Assembly (NCBI RefSeq): GCF_018882335.1
Contig: NZ_JACVOS010000011.1
Coordinates: 1-64,000, forward strand
Source: Polynucleobacter sp. AM-25C3
GTDB taxonomy: Bacteria; Pseudomonadota; Gammaproteobacteria; Burkholderiales; Burkholderiaceae
Direction: 5' to 3'
DNA: 64,000 bases
Shown: one piece after another, positions 25,757 through 34,323 of the stretch
Layout: every line of letters begins with the position of its first letter
Numbering within the stretch: the first letter of the stretch is position 1
Notes under the pieces: generated by a model
What the model was told of the DNA's origin: nothing
Databases searched by the model: none
Seen by the model: the letters and a program-made list of their open reading frames with translations, nothing else
Program-made: the position numbers and the translations under genes

Positions 25757-25762
25757 TATAAT
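25757..25762 (+). promoter_or_regulatory. Consensus -10 box just ahead of mfd
   Basis: A perfect TATAAT ends 8 bp before the mfd ATG, so transcription should begin about at the start codon and the mRNA would be leaderless or nearly so. There is no Shine-Dalgarno before the ATG, which agrees. No good -35 is seen (the best is TTCCAG at 25735-25740). Confidence 0.4.
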
Positions 25763-25770
25763 GAGCCTAG

Positions 25771-28700
25771 ATGTCTGATGCATTAAAACTTGCACCCCCT
25801 ATACCTGCACCGCGGGCTGGGCAGCGCTTTACCTTTTCAGGCCTAGTTGGCTCTGCAGATGCCGCATTAATCGCCCAATCAGCCCTTCGTTATCGCTCTA
25901 ACTTCTCCGTCATGGTGATTTTTTGCGCTCAGGCTCAAGAAGCGCAGCGCCTTTTAGAAGAAATCCCAGCATTTGCACCGCAACTCAAAACGCGCCTATT
26001 GCCTGATTGGGAAATTCTCCCATATGACCATTTTTCCCCGCATCAAGATTTGGTCTCTGAGCGCCTTGCCACTCTGTATGAATTACTGAACGGCAGTTGT
26101 GACATTGTCTTGGTGCCAATCACCACTGCACTACAAAAACTAGGCCCCCCAAACTTTTTATCGGGACATACCTTTTTCTTTAGGCAAGGCGACAAGCTCA
26201 ATGAAGCAGCGCTAAAGCTTCAGTTACAACAAGCTGGATACGATCCTGTGAGCGCGGTGATGCGCCCTGGTGAATACAGTATTCGCGGTGGTTTGATTGA
26301 TCTTTTCCCAATGGGCTCAAGCTTGCCCTATCGTCTCGATCTCTTTGGTGATGAGATTGAACAAATTCGGGCTTTTGATCCCGATACCCAGCGTAGCCTG
26401 TACCCCGTTAAAGAAGTGCGCTTACTACCAGGGCATGAGTTTCCATTCGATGATGCTTCACGTACGGCCTTCCGCGGTCGCTGGCGTGAAGTGTTTGAAG
26501 GTGACCCAACACGCTGCTCAATTTATAAAGATGCCAACCTAGGAATTCCGAGCGCCGGCATTGAATCCTATCTGCCCCTCTTCTTTGCAGAGTCTTCCAG
26601 CGTATTTGATTACTTCCCTCGCTCAGGCGATCCCGTATGGATTGTGAGTACTGGTGATATTGAAGAATCTATTAAGGGTTTTTGGAAAGATACGCTGTCA
26701 AGATATGAATTCTTAAAACACGATCTTGATCGCCCCATTCTTCCGCCTGCCGAATTGTTTCTCGATGTAGATCAATTCTTTACTGCAGCCAAACCCAATG
26801 CGCGCTTGGTGCTGGAAAAGGAAACAAAAGAGGCGCCACAATTTTTAGCGGTTCCCGATCTTGCAGTTCATCGTCGTGATGCAGACCCCATCAATCGATT
26901 ACGAGCGCTGGTTTCAGAAGAAAAAGTGCGGGTACTAATTTGCAGTGATAGCAATGGTCGCAAGGAATCTATTCGCCAGTTATTTGAAGAAAGTAATTCG
27001 GTTGCTGGTCAGAATGGCAAGCCACTCTACCCATTAAAGCCTGAAGGCTTTGAGGGTGTTGCTGACTTTATTAAAAGTAATGCTTTGTTTGGCCTGGTTA
27101 CTGCCCAACTCTTTAATGGCTTCAACTGGCCTGCTGAAAACCTCATCGTGGTTACCGAGGCAGAACTCTTCACTACGACTGCGCGGCAGAGGCGTAAAGG
27201 CAAAGCAAGTGAGAGCGCTGATCCGGACATGCTCTTCAAAGATTTATCTGAACTCAAAATCGGCGATCCAGTTGTGCATTCAGACCATGGCATTGGGCGC
27301 TATCAAGGTTTAGTACTACTGAATTTAGCGCCGCCTAAAGAAGAGCCTATTTTTGAAGAGTTTTTGCATTTGGCCTACGCCAAAGATGCAACGCTTTATG
27401 TCCCGGTGCAGCAATTACAAATGGTGACGCGCTATGCAGGCTCTGATCCTGACTCCGCCCCATTGCATCAATTAGGCTCAGGCCAATGGGACAAGGCGAG
27501 ACGCAAGGCCGCACAACAAATTCGGGACACTGCTGCTGAACTCTTAAGTCTGTATGCCGCAAGAGCGATCCGCAAGGGTCATGCCTTTGAATTCTCCGCC
27601 CACGATTACGCTGCTTTTGCTGAAAGCTTTGGATTTGAGGAAACACCGGATCAAGCCAATGCAATTGCTGCAGTCATCGGCGACATGACTAGTGGCACAC
27701 CAATGGATCGCCTTGTGTGCGGTGATGTGGGTTTTGGTAAGACTGAGGTTGCCCTGCGCGCCAGTTTTGTTGCTGTGATGGGCGGCAAACAAGTAGCTAT
27801 TTTGGCTCCGACCACCCTACTTGCCGAACAACATGTGGCTACCTGGAAAGATCGCTTCGCTGATTGGCCGGTTCGTATTGTTGAACTCTCCCGCTTTAAA
27901 ACCACTAAAGAAATTAATGCCGCCCTAGAAGCGATAGCTAAAGGCGAAGCTGACATCATTATTGGAACTCATAAGCTTCTGTCCAAAGAAACCCAGTTTG
28001 CCAACTTAGGATTGGTGATCGTAGATGAAGAACATCGCTTTGGTGTACGCCAAAAGGATGCGCTCAAAGCATTGCGTGCTGAAGTCGATATCCTAACCTT
28101 AACTGCAACGCCTATTCCAAGAACTTTGGGTATGGCAATGGAAGGCCTGCGCGAATTCTCCATCATCGCAACGGCACCACAAAAGCGTTTAGCCATTAAA
28201 ACATTTGTGCGACGTGAAGGTGATGGCGTCATACGTGAAGCGGTGTTGCGTGAAATCAAGCGTGGTGGCCAAGTCTATTTTCTGCACAACGAAGTCGAAA
28301 CCATTCAGAACCGCAAGCATGCATTACAAGAACTCATCCCAGAAGCCAGCATTAGTGTTGCTCATGGACAGATGCATGAGCGTGAGCTGGAATCAGTCAT
28401 GCGCGAGTTTGTAACGCAGCGTACCAATATCTTGTTATGCACCACTATTATTGAAACTGGTATTGACGTACCAACAGCTAATACCATCATCATGCATCGT
28501 GCTGATAAGTTTGGCCTAGCTCAGCTACATCAATTACGCGGTCGTGTTGGGCGCTCTCACCATCAGGCTTACGCCTACTTATTGGTACCCGATCCAGAGG
28601 CACTGAGCAAACAGGCGCAATTGCGCTTAAATGCGATTCAGGCTATGGAAGAATTGGGCTCTGGTTTCTACTTGGCGATGCATGATCTAGAAATTCGTGG

Positions 28701-29313
28701 TGCTGGTGAGGTGTTGGGTGATAAACAGTCTGGTGAAATTCATGAAATTGGTTTTCAGCTCTACACTGAGATGCTTAACCGAGCTGTTAAATCCTTGCGC
28801 AGCGGTAAAGAGCCCGACCTCCTGTCGCCACTACAGGCAACAACCGATGTCAATTTAGGTGTACCCGCCCTCTTCCCGAATGACTATTGCCCCGATGTCC
28901 ATGAGCGACTCTCGATGTACAAGCGCTTTGCCGGCACAAATGACTTCTCAGAACTCATGGGATTGCGTGAGGAGTTGGTAGATCGCTATGGTGACTTGCC
29001 TGACCAAGCTAAATCACTTTATGAAACCCATCGCTTGCGCTTGGAGATGTCTGGTTTTGGCATTAAAAAGATTGATGCTTCCCCGGCATCCATTCAGATT
29101 CAGTTCATCCCCAATCCACCGATTGACCCGATGAAGATCATTCAATTGATTCAGTCATCCAAGTTCATTCAACTTAATGGGCAAGATAAGCTAAAAATTC
29201 TTCCCCAGAAAGAGAAAGATTTTGAGAAACTAGAGCAGCGTCTAGACCATATTCGCAAGGTACTCAGAAGCCTCAATGAATCTGCCATGCTCAACACTGC
29301 TCAAGCCAATTAA
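25771..29313 (+). CDS. mfd: Transcription-repair coupling factor
   Basis: Removes RNA polymerase stalled at DNA lesions and recruits UvrA. The 1180 residues are typical. Layout: UvrB-like N-terminal domains (SLPYRLDLFGDEIEQIR near 190), CarD-like RNA polymerase-interacting domain (GDPVVHSDHGIGRYQG), then the RecG-like helicase with Walker A GDVGFGKTE and a DEEH box (VIVDEEHRFG), motif VI with LHQLRGRVGRS, and a C-terminal TRCF domain. The start has no ribosome site, see the TATAAT entry. serB follows 20 bp downstream and is probably co-transcribed. Confidence 0.98.
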   Translation: MSDALKLAPPIPAPRAGQRFTFSGLVGSADAALIAQSALRYRSNFSVMVIFCAQAQEAQRLLEEIPAFAPQLKTRLLPDWEILPYDHFSPHQDLVSERLATLYELLNGSCDIVLVPITTALQKLGPPNFLSGHTFFFRQGDKLNEAALKLQLQQAGYDPVSAVMRPGEYSIRGGLIDLFPMGSSLPYRLDLFGDEIEQIRAFDPDTQRSLYPVKEVRLLPGHEFPFDDASRTAFRGRWREVFEGDPTRCSIYKDANLGIPSAGIESYLPLFFAESSSVFDYFPRSGDPVWIVSTGDIEESIKGFWKDTLSRYEFLKHDLDRPILPPAELFLDVDQFFTAAKPNARLVLEKETKEAPQFLAVPDLAVHRRDADPINRLRALVSEEKVRVLICSDSNGRKESIRQLFEESNSVAGQNGKPLYPLKPEGFEGVADFIKSNALFGLVTAQLFNGFNWPAENLIVVTEAELFTTTARQRRKGKASESADPDMLFKDLSELKIGDPVVHSDHGIGRYQGLVLLNLAPPKEEPIFEEFLHLAYAKDATLYVPVQQLQMVTRYAGSDPDSAPLHQLGSGQWDKARRKAAQQIRDTAAELLSLYAARAIRKGHAFEFSAHDYAAFAESFGFEETPDQANAIAAVIGDMTSGTPMDRLVCGDVGFGKTEVALRASFVAVMGGKQVAILAPTTLLAEQHVATWKDRFADWPVRIVELSRFKTTKEINAALEAIAKGEADIIIGTHKLLSKETQFANLGLVIVDEEHRFGVRQKDALKALRAEVDILTLTATPIPRTLGMAMEGLREFSIIATAPQKRLAIKTFVRREGDGVIREAVLREIKRGGQVYFLHNEVETIQNRKHALQELIPEASISVAHGQMHERELESVMREFVTQRTNILLCTTIIETGIDVPTANTIIMHRADKFGLAQLHQLRGRVGRSHHQAYAYLLVPDPEALSKQAQLRLNAIQAMEELGSGFYLAMHDLEIRGAGEVLGDKQSGEIHEIGFQLYTEMLNRAVKSLRSGKEPDLLSPLQATTDVNLGVPALFPNDYCPDVHERLSMYKRFAGTNDFSELMGLREELVDRYGDLPDQAKSLYETHRLRLEMSGFGIKKIDASPASIQIQFIPNPPIDPMKIIQLIQSSKFIQLNGQDKLKILPQKEKDFEKLEQRLDHIRKVLRSLNESAMLNTAQAN

Positions 29314-29333
29314 TTCGCCATCACCTACTCTCT

Positions 29334-30224
29334 ATGTCTAAGCACCTTACTCTTGTAGCTCTCGCAAATACGCCAATTCCTGCACAATTAAATACGGCAT
29401 TGATTGAGCACGCCAAAGTCTTGGGTATTCAAATTGCTATTGATGAGAGAGTGCTTTCCCACTCGAAATATTTCACTAGCCGCTGGACCTGCACTCAAGT
29501 CTTAATGCCTGAGGCACGAGTTGCGATGCGCGATATCGCTGCAGCACATAATACTGATTTAGCCTTTTTATCTCCAGGATTTAAGCCGGGTGAAGTGAAA
29601 GTCTTGGCAATGGATATGGACTCCACCTTGATTAATATTGAGTGCATAGATGAAATCGCGGACTTCACCGGCAAGAAAGCAGCGGTATCCGAGATTACGG
29701 AAGCTACTATGCGTGGCGAGATTAAAGACTTTAAAGAAAGTTTACGTAGACGCGTAGCACTCTTGGCTGGTGTATCTGCTGATGTGTTGGAATCGGTTTA
29801 TCGCGAACGTTTGCGCCCTAACCCGGGAGCCTCTGAATTGCTTGCTGCAGCAAATGCTAGGGGGCTCCACACATTGCTAGTATCTGGTGGCTTTACCTTC
29901 TTCACCGAGAAACTGCAACAAGAGCTCGGCTTTAAACAAACGCAAGCCAATACCCTTGAGATCATTGACGGCAAACTCACCGGCAAAGTCATTGGTGAGA
30001 TTGTGGATGGCGCTGCTAAAGCGGCTTATCTTGAAGGAGCTTGTGCTCTGATGAATTGCCATAAGAGCAACTCCATCACCATGGGTGACGGATCCAATGA
30101 TTTGCCCATGATGCATGGCTCCGGAATTAGCATTGCCTATCGGGCAAAACCGATTGTTAAAGAAAAAGCCGGCGCGGCTTTTGACCGAGTCGGCTTGGAT
30201 GCTGCCTTGCTACTGATTACCTAA
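29334..30224 (+). CDS. serB: Phosphoserine phosphatase
   Basis: Last step of serine synthesis: O-phosphoserine to serine. This HAD-family enzyme has 296 residues. Motif I is MDMDSTLIN (about 97-105) with the nucleophilic Asp, motif II is LLVSGGFTFF with the catalytic Ser, and motif III/IV is MGDGSNDLPMM. The N-terminal 90 residues form the small regulatory (ACT-like) part found in long SerB proteins. It is convergent with the thiolase gene. Confidence 0.96.
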   Translation: MSKHLTLVALANTPIPAQLNTALIEHAKVLGIQIAIDERVLSHSKYFTSRWTCTQVLMPEARVAMRDIAAAHNTDLAFLSPGFKPGEVKVLAMDMDSTLINIECIDEIADFTGKKAAVSEITEATMRGEIKDFKESLRRRVALLAGVSADVLESVYRERLRPNPGASELLAAANARGLHTLLVSGGFTFFTEKLQQELGFKQTQANTLEIIDGKLTGKVIGEIVDGAAKAAYLEGACALMNCHKSNSITMGDGSNDLPMMHGSGISIAYRAKPIVKEKAGAAFDRVGLDAALLLIT

Positions 30225-30260
30225 AAAACAAATCAAGCAATCAGTAGTGACGAGCGCCTC

Positions 30261-31445
30261 TTAAAGACGTTCGAAAATCGTAGCAATACCTTGACCACCA
30301 CCAATACACATTGTGACCAAAGCGTATTTGCCTTGCACACGATGTAGCTCATGGATCGCTTTAGTAGCAATTGCTGCACCTGAGCAACCAATTGGGTGAC
30401 CCAATGCAATCGCACCACCATTTACGTTTGTCTTGGCTGGATCCAAGCCCAAACCTTTGGTCACAGCCAATGCTTGAGCAGCAAATGCTTCGTTAGATTC
30501 GATCACATCGATTTGATCCAATTTCAGACCAGCGCGCTCTAAAGCAATCTTCGTTGCCGGAATCGGACCTTCACCCATGATGTGATTAGGAACACCAGCA
30601 ATCGCGTAAGACACTAAACGGGCGATTGGCTTGTGGCCGGCTTTCTTAGCCGCTTCAGCCTCTGCCAATACAAAGAATGCTGCGCCGTCATTGATGCCTG
30701 AAGCATTACCTGCGGTAACGCTACCGCCTTCTTTCTTGAAGACACCCTTCATCTTCGCCAAAGTTTCCATTGTGGTTTCAGGCTTGCAATGCTCATCCGT
30801 ATCAAACACAACATCACCCTTACGAGTCTTGATAGTGATTGGAACGATTTGTGACTTGAAACGGCCTTCTTTGATCGCATGTGCTGCGCGACGATGAGAT
30901 TCAACCGCAAGAGCATCTTGATCTTCGCGTGTGAACTTCCATTTTTCAACTAAGTTCTCAGCAGTAACGCCCATATGACCAACACCAAATGGATCAGTCA
31001 ACACAGAAACCATCAAGTCGAGCATTTTGGTGTCGCCCATGCGAGCACCACTACGCATAGCTGGTGAGCCGTACATGCCGCGAGACATGACTTCAACGCC
31101 ACCACCAATACCGTAATCGCAGTCACCCAACATAATGGCTTGAGATGTCGTAACAATTGCCTGTAATCCAGAGCTACATAAGCGGTTCAGCGCCATTGCA
31201 ACAGATTCCATTGGCAGGCCAGCTTGAATAGAGGCTACACGAGCAACATAGGCATAACGGCTATCCGTAGGAATAGTGTTGCCAACAGTGACGTAATTAA
31301 TCAATGCAGGATCTACCCCAGAGCGGGCAACCGCTTCTTTCATCACAATACCGCCCAGCTCACACGGCTCAAGGCTACTCAATGATCCATTGAATGTACC
31401 AATTGCAGAACGTACAGCACTTAATACGACGACATCGCGACTCAT
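30261..31445 (-). CDS. Acetyl-CoA C-acetyltransferase / beta-ketothiolase (PhaA/BktB type)
   Basis: Condenses two acyl-CoA to a 3-ketoacyl-CoA. The 394 residues are the size of biosynthetic thiolases. The acyl-carrying Cys is C90 in NRLCSSGLQ; the His of GHPIGCSG (about 350) and the C-terminal catalytic Cys in CIGGGQGIA are present. Genes phaC, phaB and phaR lie 1.4 to 5.7 kb away on the same strand, with rimO between, so it may supply acetoacetyl-CoA or 3-ketovaleryl-CoA for polyester. Length and motif cannot separate PhaA from BktB substrate range or from a degradative role. Confidence 0.85.
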   Translation of the reverse strand: MSRDVVVLSAVRSAIGTFNGSLSSLEPCELGGIVMKEAVARSGVDPALINYVTVGNTIPTDSRYAYVARVASIQAGLPMESVAMALNRLCSSGLQAIVTTSQAIMLGDCDYGIGGGVEVMSRGMYGSPAMRSGARMGDTKMLDLMVSVLTDPFGVGHMGVTAENLVEKWKFTREDQDALAVESHRRAAHAIKEGRFKSQIVPITIKTRKGDVVFDTDEHCKPETTMETLAKMKGVFKKEGGSVTAGNASGINDGAAFFVLAEAEAAKKAGHKPIARLVSYAIAGVPNHIMGEGPIPATKIALERAGLKLDQIDVIESNEAFAAQALAVTKGLGLDPAKTNVNGGAIALGHPIGCSGAAIATKAIHELHRVQGKYALVTMCIGGGQGIATIFERL

Positions 31446-31524
31446 AAAAATCCCCTTAGCTGTGCCTTTTGAGGCAAATTAATGGCCCTAACTTCAGACC
31501 CAAACTCTATTTTTATTCCAATAG

Positions 31525-32883
31525 TCAAGTTTCGGCTATTAGGTCATGCCCTTGGGAGCTAATTACCGTCGCTTTGATGATTTCACCGGCGCGGTAGCGT
31601 TTGGATGGCTTGCTTGGGGGTAAAACCCGTACCAAACCATCGATTTCAGGGGCATCACCGATAGTTCGACCGATTCCACCGGATTCGTCGACCCTATCAA
31701 TTAGGACCTGAATACGTTTGCCTATTTTTTTAGCAAGTCGCTTGATCGAGATATCTTCTGCCTTAGCCATGAAGCGAGTACGGCGTTCCTCGCGAATTGC
31801 TTCCGGAACGGGATTCTCTATCTCATTTGCAGTTGCACCATCCACCGGGGAGTAGGCAAAACAGCCGGCACGATCAATTTGAGCCTCATCAAGGAAATCC
31901 AATAGATATTGAAACTCTTCTTCAGTCTCACCAGGAAAACCAGCAATAAAGGTGCTACGTATCACTAATCCTGGACAGGCCTCACGCCACGCCTGGATAC
32001 GCTCCAAATTTTTCTCACCACTCGCTGGGCGCTTCATCCGCTTGAGAACATCTGGATGAGCATGCTGCAACGGGATATCTAAATACGGCAGAACCCCGAA
32101 GCCATGATCAGCAAACTCTGCCATCAAAGGCAAGATGTCGTCCACATGGGGATAGGGATAAACGTAATGGAGGCGCACCCATGCTTGATGCTCTCTAGCA
32201 ATTTGATTGAGAGCATTGACAAGATCAAACATGCGCGTCTTGACAGGCTTGCCATCCCAAAAGCCAGTGCGATATTGAATATCAACACCATAGGCGCTGG
32301 TGTCTTGAGAAACAACTAATAATTCTTTAACGCCTGACTCAAATAATCTTTTAGCCTCCAGCAGCACCTCACCAATCGGACGAGAAACAAGGTCTCCACG
32401 CAGACTTGGGATGATGCAGAAAGTGCAACGGTGATTACACCCCTCAGAGATCTTTAGGTACGCATAATGCTTTGGCGTGAGCTTCACACCAATCGGTGGA
32501 AGTAAATCAGTAAAGGGATCATGTGGTTTTGGGAGGTGCAGATGAATAGCCTGCATCGCCTCTTCAGTAGCATGCGGGCCTGTCACAGCAAGGACTTTAG
32601 GATGAATGCTCTGGATCAGATCACTGCCATCCGCATTTTTACGTGCGCCAAGGCAACCCGTAACAATCACCTTGCCGTTTGCCGACAAAGCTTCACCAAT
32701 AGCTGCCAGACTCTCTTGAACAGCGGAATCAATAAAGCCGCAGGTATTGACCACCACGAGATCTGCGCCAGCGTAATCCTTGGCTGTCTCGTATCCTTCG
32801 GCACTTAATTGTGTCAGAATTAACTCAGAATCTACTAATGCCTTGGGGCATCCCAAGGAAACAAAACCCACTTTTCCAGCCAC
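31525..32883 (-). CDS. rimO: Ribosomal protein uS12 methylthiotransferase
   Basis: Radical-SAM enzyme that adds a methylthio group to Asp of ribosomal protein S12. The 452 residues contain the N-terminal cluster cysteines C12, C48 and C77, the radical-SAM C149-x3-C153-x2-C156, and a C-terminal TRAM domain. The [10 protein letters not shown] signature near residue 11 identifies RimO over MiaB. It lies 2 bp after phaR and upstream of the thiolase, so it appears to ride on a pha transcript; no functional link to polyester metabolism is known. Confidence 0.96.
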   Translation of the reverse strand: MAGKVGFVSLGCPKALVDSELILTQLSAEGYETAKDYAGADLVVVNTCGFIDSAVQESLAAIGEALSANGKVIVTGCLGARKNADGSDLIQSIHPKVLAVTGPHATEEAMQAIHLHLPKPHDPFTDLLPPIGVKLTPKHYAYLKISEGCNHRCTFCIIPSLRGDLVSRPIGEVLLEAKRLFESGVKELLVVSQDTSAYGVDIQYRTGFWDGKPVKTRMFDLVNALNQIAREHQAWVRLHYVYPYPHVDDILPLMAEFADHGFGVLPYLDIPLQHAHPDVLKRMKRPASGEKNLERIQAWREACPGLVIRSTFIAGFPGETEEEFQYLLDFLDEAQIDRAGCFAYSPVDGATANEIENPVPEAIREERRTRFMAKAEDISIKRLAKKIGKRIQVLIDRVDESGGIGRTIGDAPEIDGLVRVLPPSKPSKRYRAGEIIKATVISSQGHDLIAET

Positions 32884-32885
32884 AA

Positions 32886-33446
32886 CTATTCTTTTTCTGT
32901 TTTATTGGCTTGCGCCGGAAATGGAAAACCAGTAAATATCGTTGGAGATTTTTGCATTTGTTCTTGCATCTTCACAAACAGATCTTTACTTTGCTCCATG
33001 TAATTACCCATCAAACCTTGCATCATCGGGTTTTGAAGATTGAGCATTTTTGCCCATGCCTCTGGAGTGCTTCCTGAATTCAGACCCTGGGTTTGATCAC
33101 CTAATTTATTGTGAATATCCACAAACGATTGCATGGTCTTCTCAAGATAGCTGCCCATGAGACCTTGCATCGAGTTGCCATAAAAGCGAATAATTTGAGA
33201 AAGCATCTGGGTCGAAAATACCGGCGCTCCGCCGGCTTCTTCTTCCAAAATAATCTGCAGCAAAATATTGCGAGTCAGATCATCTTCGGTTTTTGCGTCA
33301 ACGACACTAAATGCATCGCCAGCCATGACCAAATTTTTGATATCAACTAGCGTGACATAAGTACTAGTTTGGGTATCGTATAAACGACGATTTGGGTATT
33401 TCTTGATTAAGCGGCTGTCGCCGGCTTTTTTGGAACGTGTGGCCAT
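32886..33446 (-). CDS. phaR: Polyhydroxyalkanoate synthesis repressor
   Basis: DNA- and granule-binding repressor of phasin expression. The 186 residues hold the PHB/PHA regulator DNA-binding domain (about 10-75: [13 protein letters not shown] with [10 protein letters not shown]) and two accumulation-regulator repeats, followed by a Lys/Gln-rich tail. The 116-bp leader holds a TGCAATGCA candidate site and a long hairpin, which fits autoregulation known from relatives, but that is inference. It lies behind phaB and is followed directly by rimO. No phasin gene is in the window. Confidence 0.93.
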   Translation of the reverse strand: MATRSKKAGDSRLIKKYPNRRLYDTQTSTYVTLVDIKNLVMAGDAFSVVDAKTEDDLTRNILLQIILEEEAGGAPVFSTQMLSQIIRFYGNSMQGLMGSYLEKTMQSFVDIHNKLGDQTQGLNSGSTPEAWAKMLNLQNPMMQGLMGNYMEQSKDLFVKMQEQMQKSPTIFTGFPFPAQANKTEKE

Positions 33447-33469
33447 GTATTTTTCCTAACTCTCGGTAC

Positions 33470-33478
33470 TGCAATGCA
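33470..33478. promoter_or_regulatory. Candidate PhaR operator upstream of phaR
   Basis: TGCAATGCA, two TGCA halves around one base, lies 24-32 bp upstream of the phaR start. TGC-rich palindromic sites are described for PhaR in other bacteria, and placement in its own leader fits feedback repression. It is a short match and could be chance. Confidence 0.35.
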
Positions 33479-33479
33479 A

Positions 33480-33528
33480 CATCGGCATAGTTTATCCCTA
33501 GTTTGACCTAAAGGTAAATATGCCGATG
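33480..33528. repeat. Long inverted repeat in the phaB-phaR spacer
   Basis: CATCGGCATA at 33480-33489 and TATGCCGATG at 33519-33528 pair perfectly over 10 bp. The 29-nt loop can add an inner stem (TTTATCC with GGTAAA). There is no T run after it on the minus strand, so it is not a textbook terminator; it may be an attenuator, a processing site or a protein site. Confidence 0.6.
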
Positions 33529-33561
33529 AGCACACATCTAAAAAAGAATGTTTTAAGGGGT

Positions 33562-34302
33562 TTAGCCCGTATGTAGACCGCCATTCAATGAAAAGTCTGC
33601 GCCAGTGGCATAACCACCATCATCAGAAGCAATCCAGCAGCAAATAGAAGCGATCTCTTCAGGGGTTCCCAGGCGCTTAACTGGAACGCCAGCAACAATC
33701 TTCTCAAGAACGTCTTCACGGATAGCTTTAACCATGTCAGTGCCGATATAGCCAGGAGAAACAGTATTCACCGTGACACCCTTAGCAGCCAATTCTTGAG
33801 ACAAAGCCATCGTAAAGCCGTGCAAGCCTGCTTTTGCTGTCGAGTAGTTGGATTGACCAAACTGACCTTTTTGACCGTTTACTGAAGAAATGTTGATGAT
33901 TCGACCCCAGCCGTTATCAGCCATGCCATCAACCACTTGCTTAGTCACATTGAATAAAGAATTCAGGTTGGTATCAATGACCGCTTTCCACTGATCAGGG
34001 GTCATTTTGCGGAATACGCTGTCCTTAGTAATGCCGGCATTGTTAACGAGCACATCAACACGCCCTACTTCAGCCCTCACCTTTTCGAAGGCAGCAACCG
34101 TGCTCTCCCAATCGGAAACATTACCCTCAGAAGCGATGAAGTCATAACCCAAAGCTTTTTGTTCGCCAATCCAGCGATCTTTGCGCGGGGAATTCGGGCC
34201 GCAACCAGCGATGACTTTGAAGCCATCCTTGGCGAGACGCTGACAAATAGCGGTACCAATTCCACCCATACCACCAGTTACGTATGCAATCTTTTGAGAC
34301 AT
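33562..34302 (-). CDS. phaB: Acetoacetyl-CoA reductase
   Basis: Reduces acetoacetyl-CoA to (R)-3-hydroxybutyryl-CoA with NADPH, the monomer for PHB. A classical short-chain dehydrogenase of 246 residues: nucleotide motif TGGMGGIG (about 9-16), catalytic S140, Y153 and K157 (YSTAK), and the NNAG strand at 87-90. It lies 21 bp behind phaC. The sequence fits PhaB rather than FabG, since the substrate-linked SSVNGQKGQFGQ stretch is typical of PhaB; the neighbour phaC supports this. Confidence 0.95.
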   Translation of the reverse strand: MSQKIAYVTGGMGGIGTAICQRLAKDGFKVIAGCGPNSPRKDRWIGEQKALGYDFIASEGNVSDWESTVAAFEKVRAEVGRVDVLVNNAGITKDSVFRKMTPDQWKAVIDTNLNSLFNVTKQVVDGMADNGWGRIINISSVNGQKGQFGQSNYSTAKAGLHGFTMALSQELAAKGVTVNTVSPGYIGTDMVKAIREDVLEKIVAGVPVKRLGTPEEIASICCWIASDDGGYATGADFSLNGGLHTG

Positions 34303-34323
34303 GTAGTTCCCCTTATGAAAATA

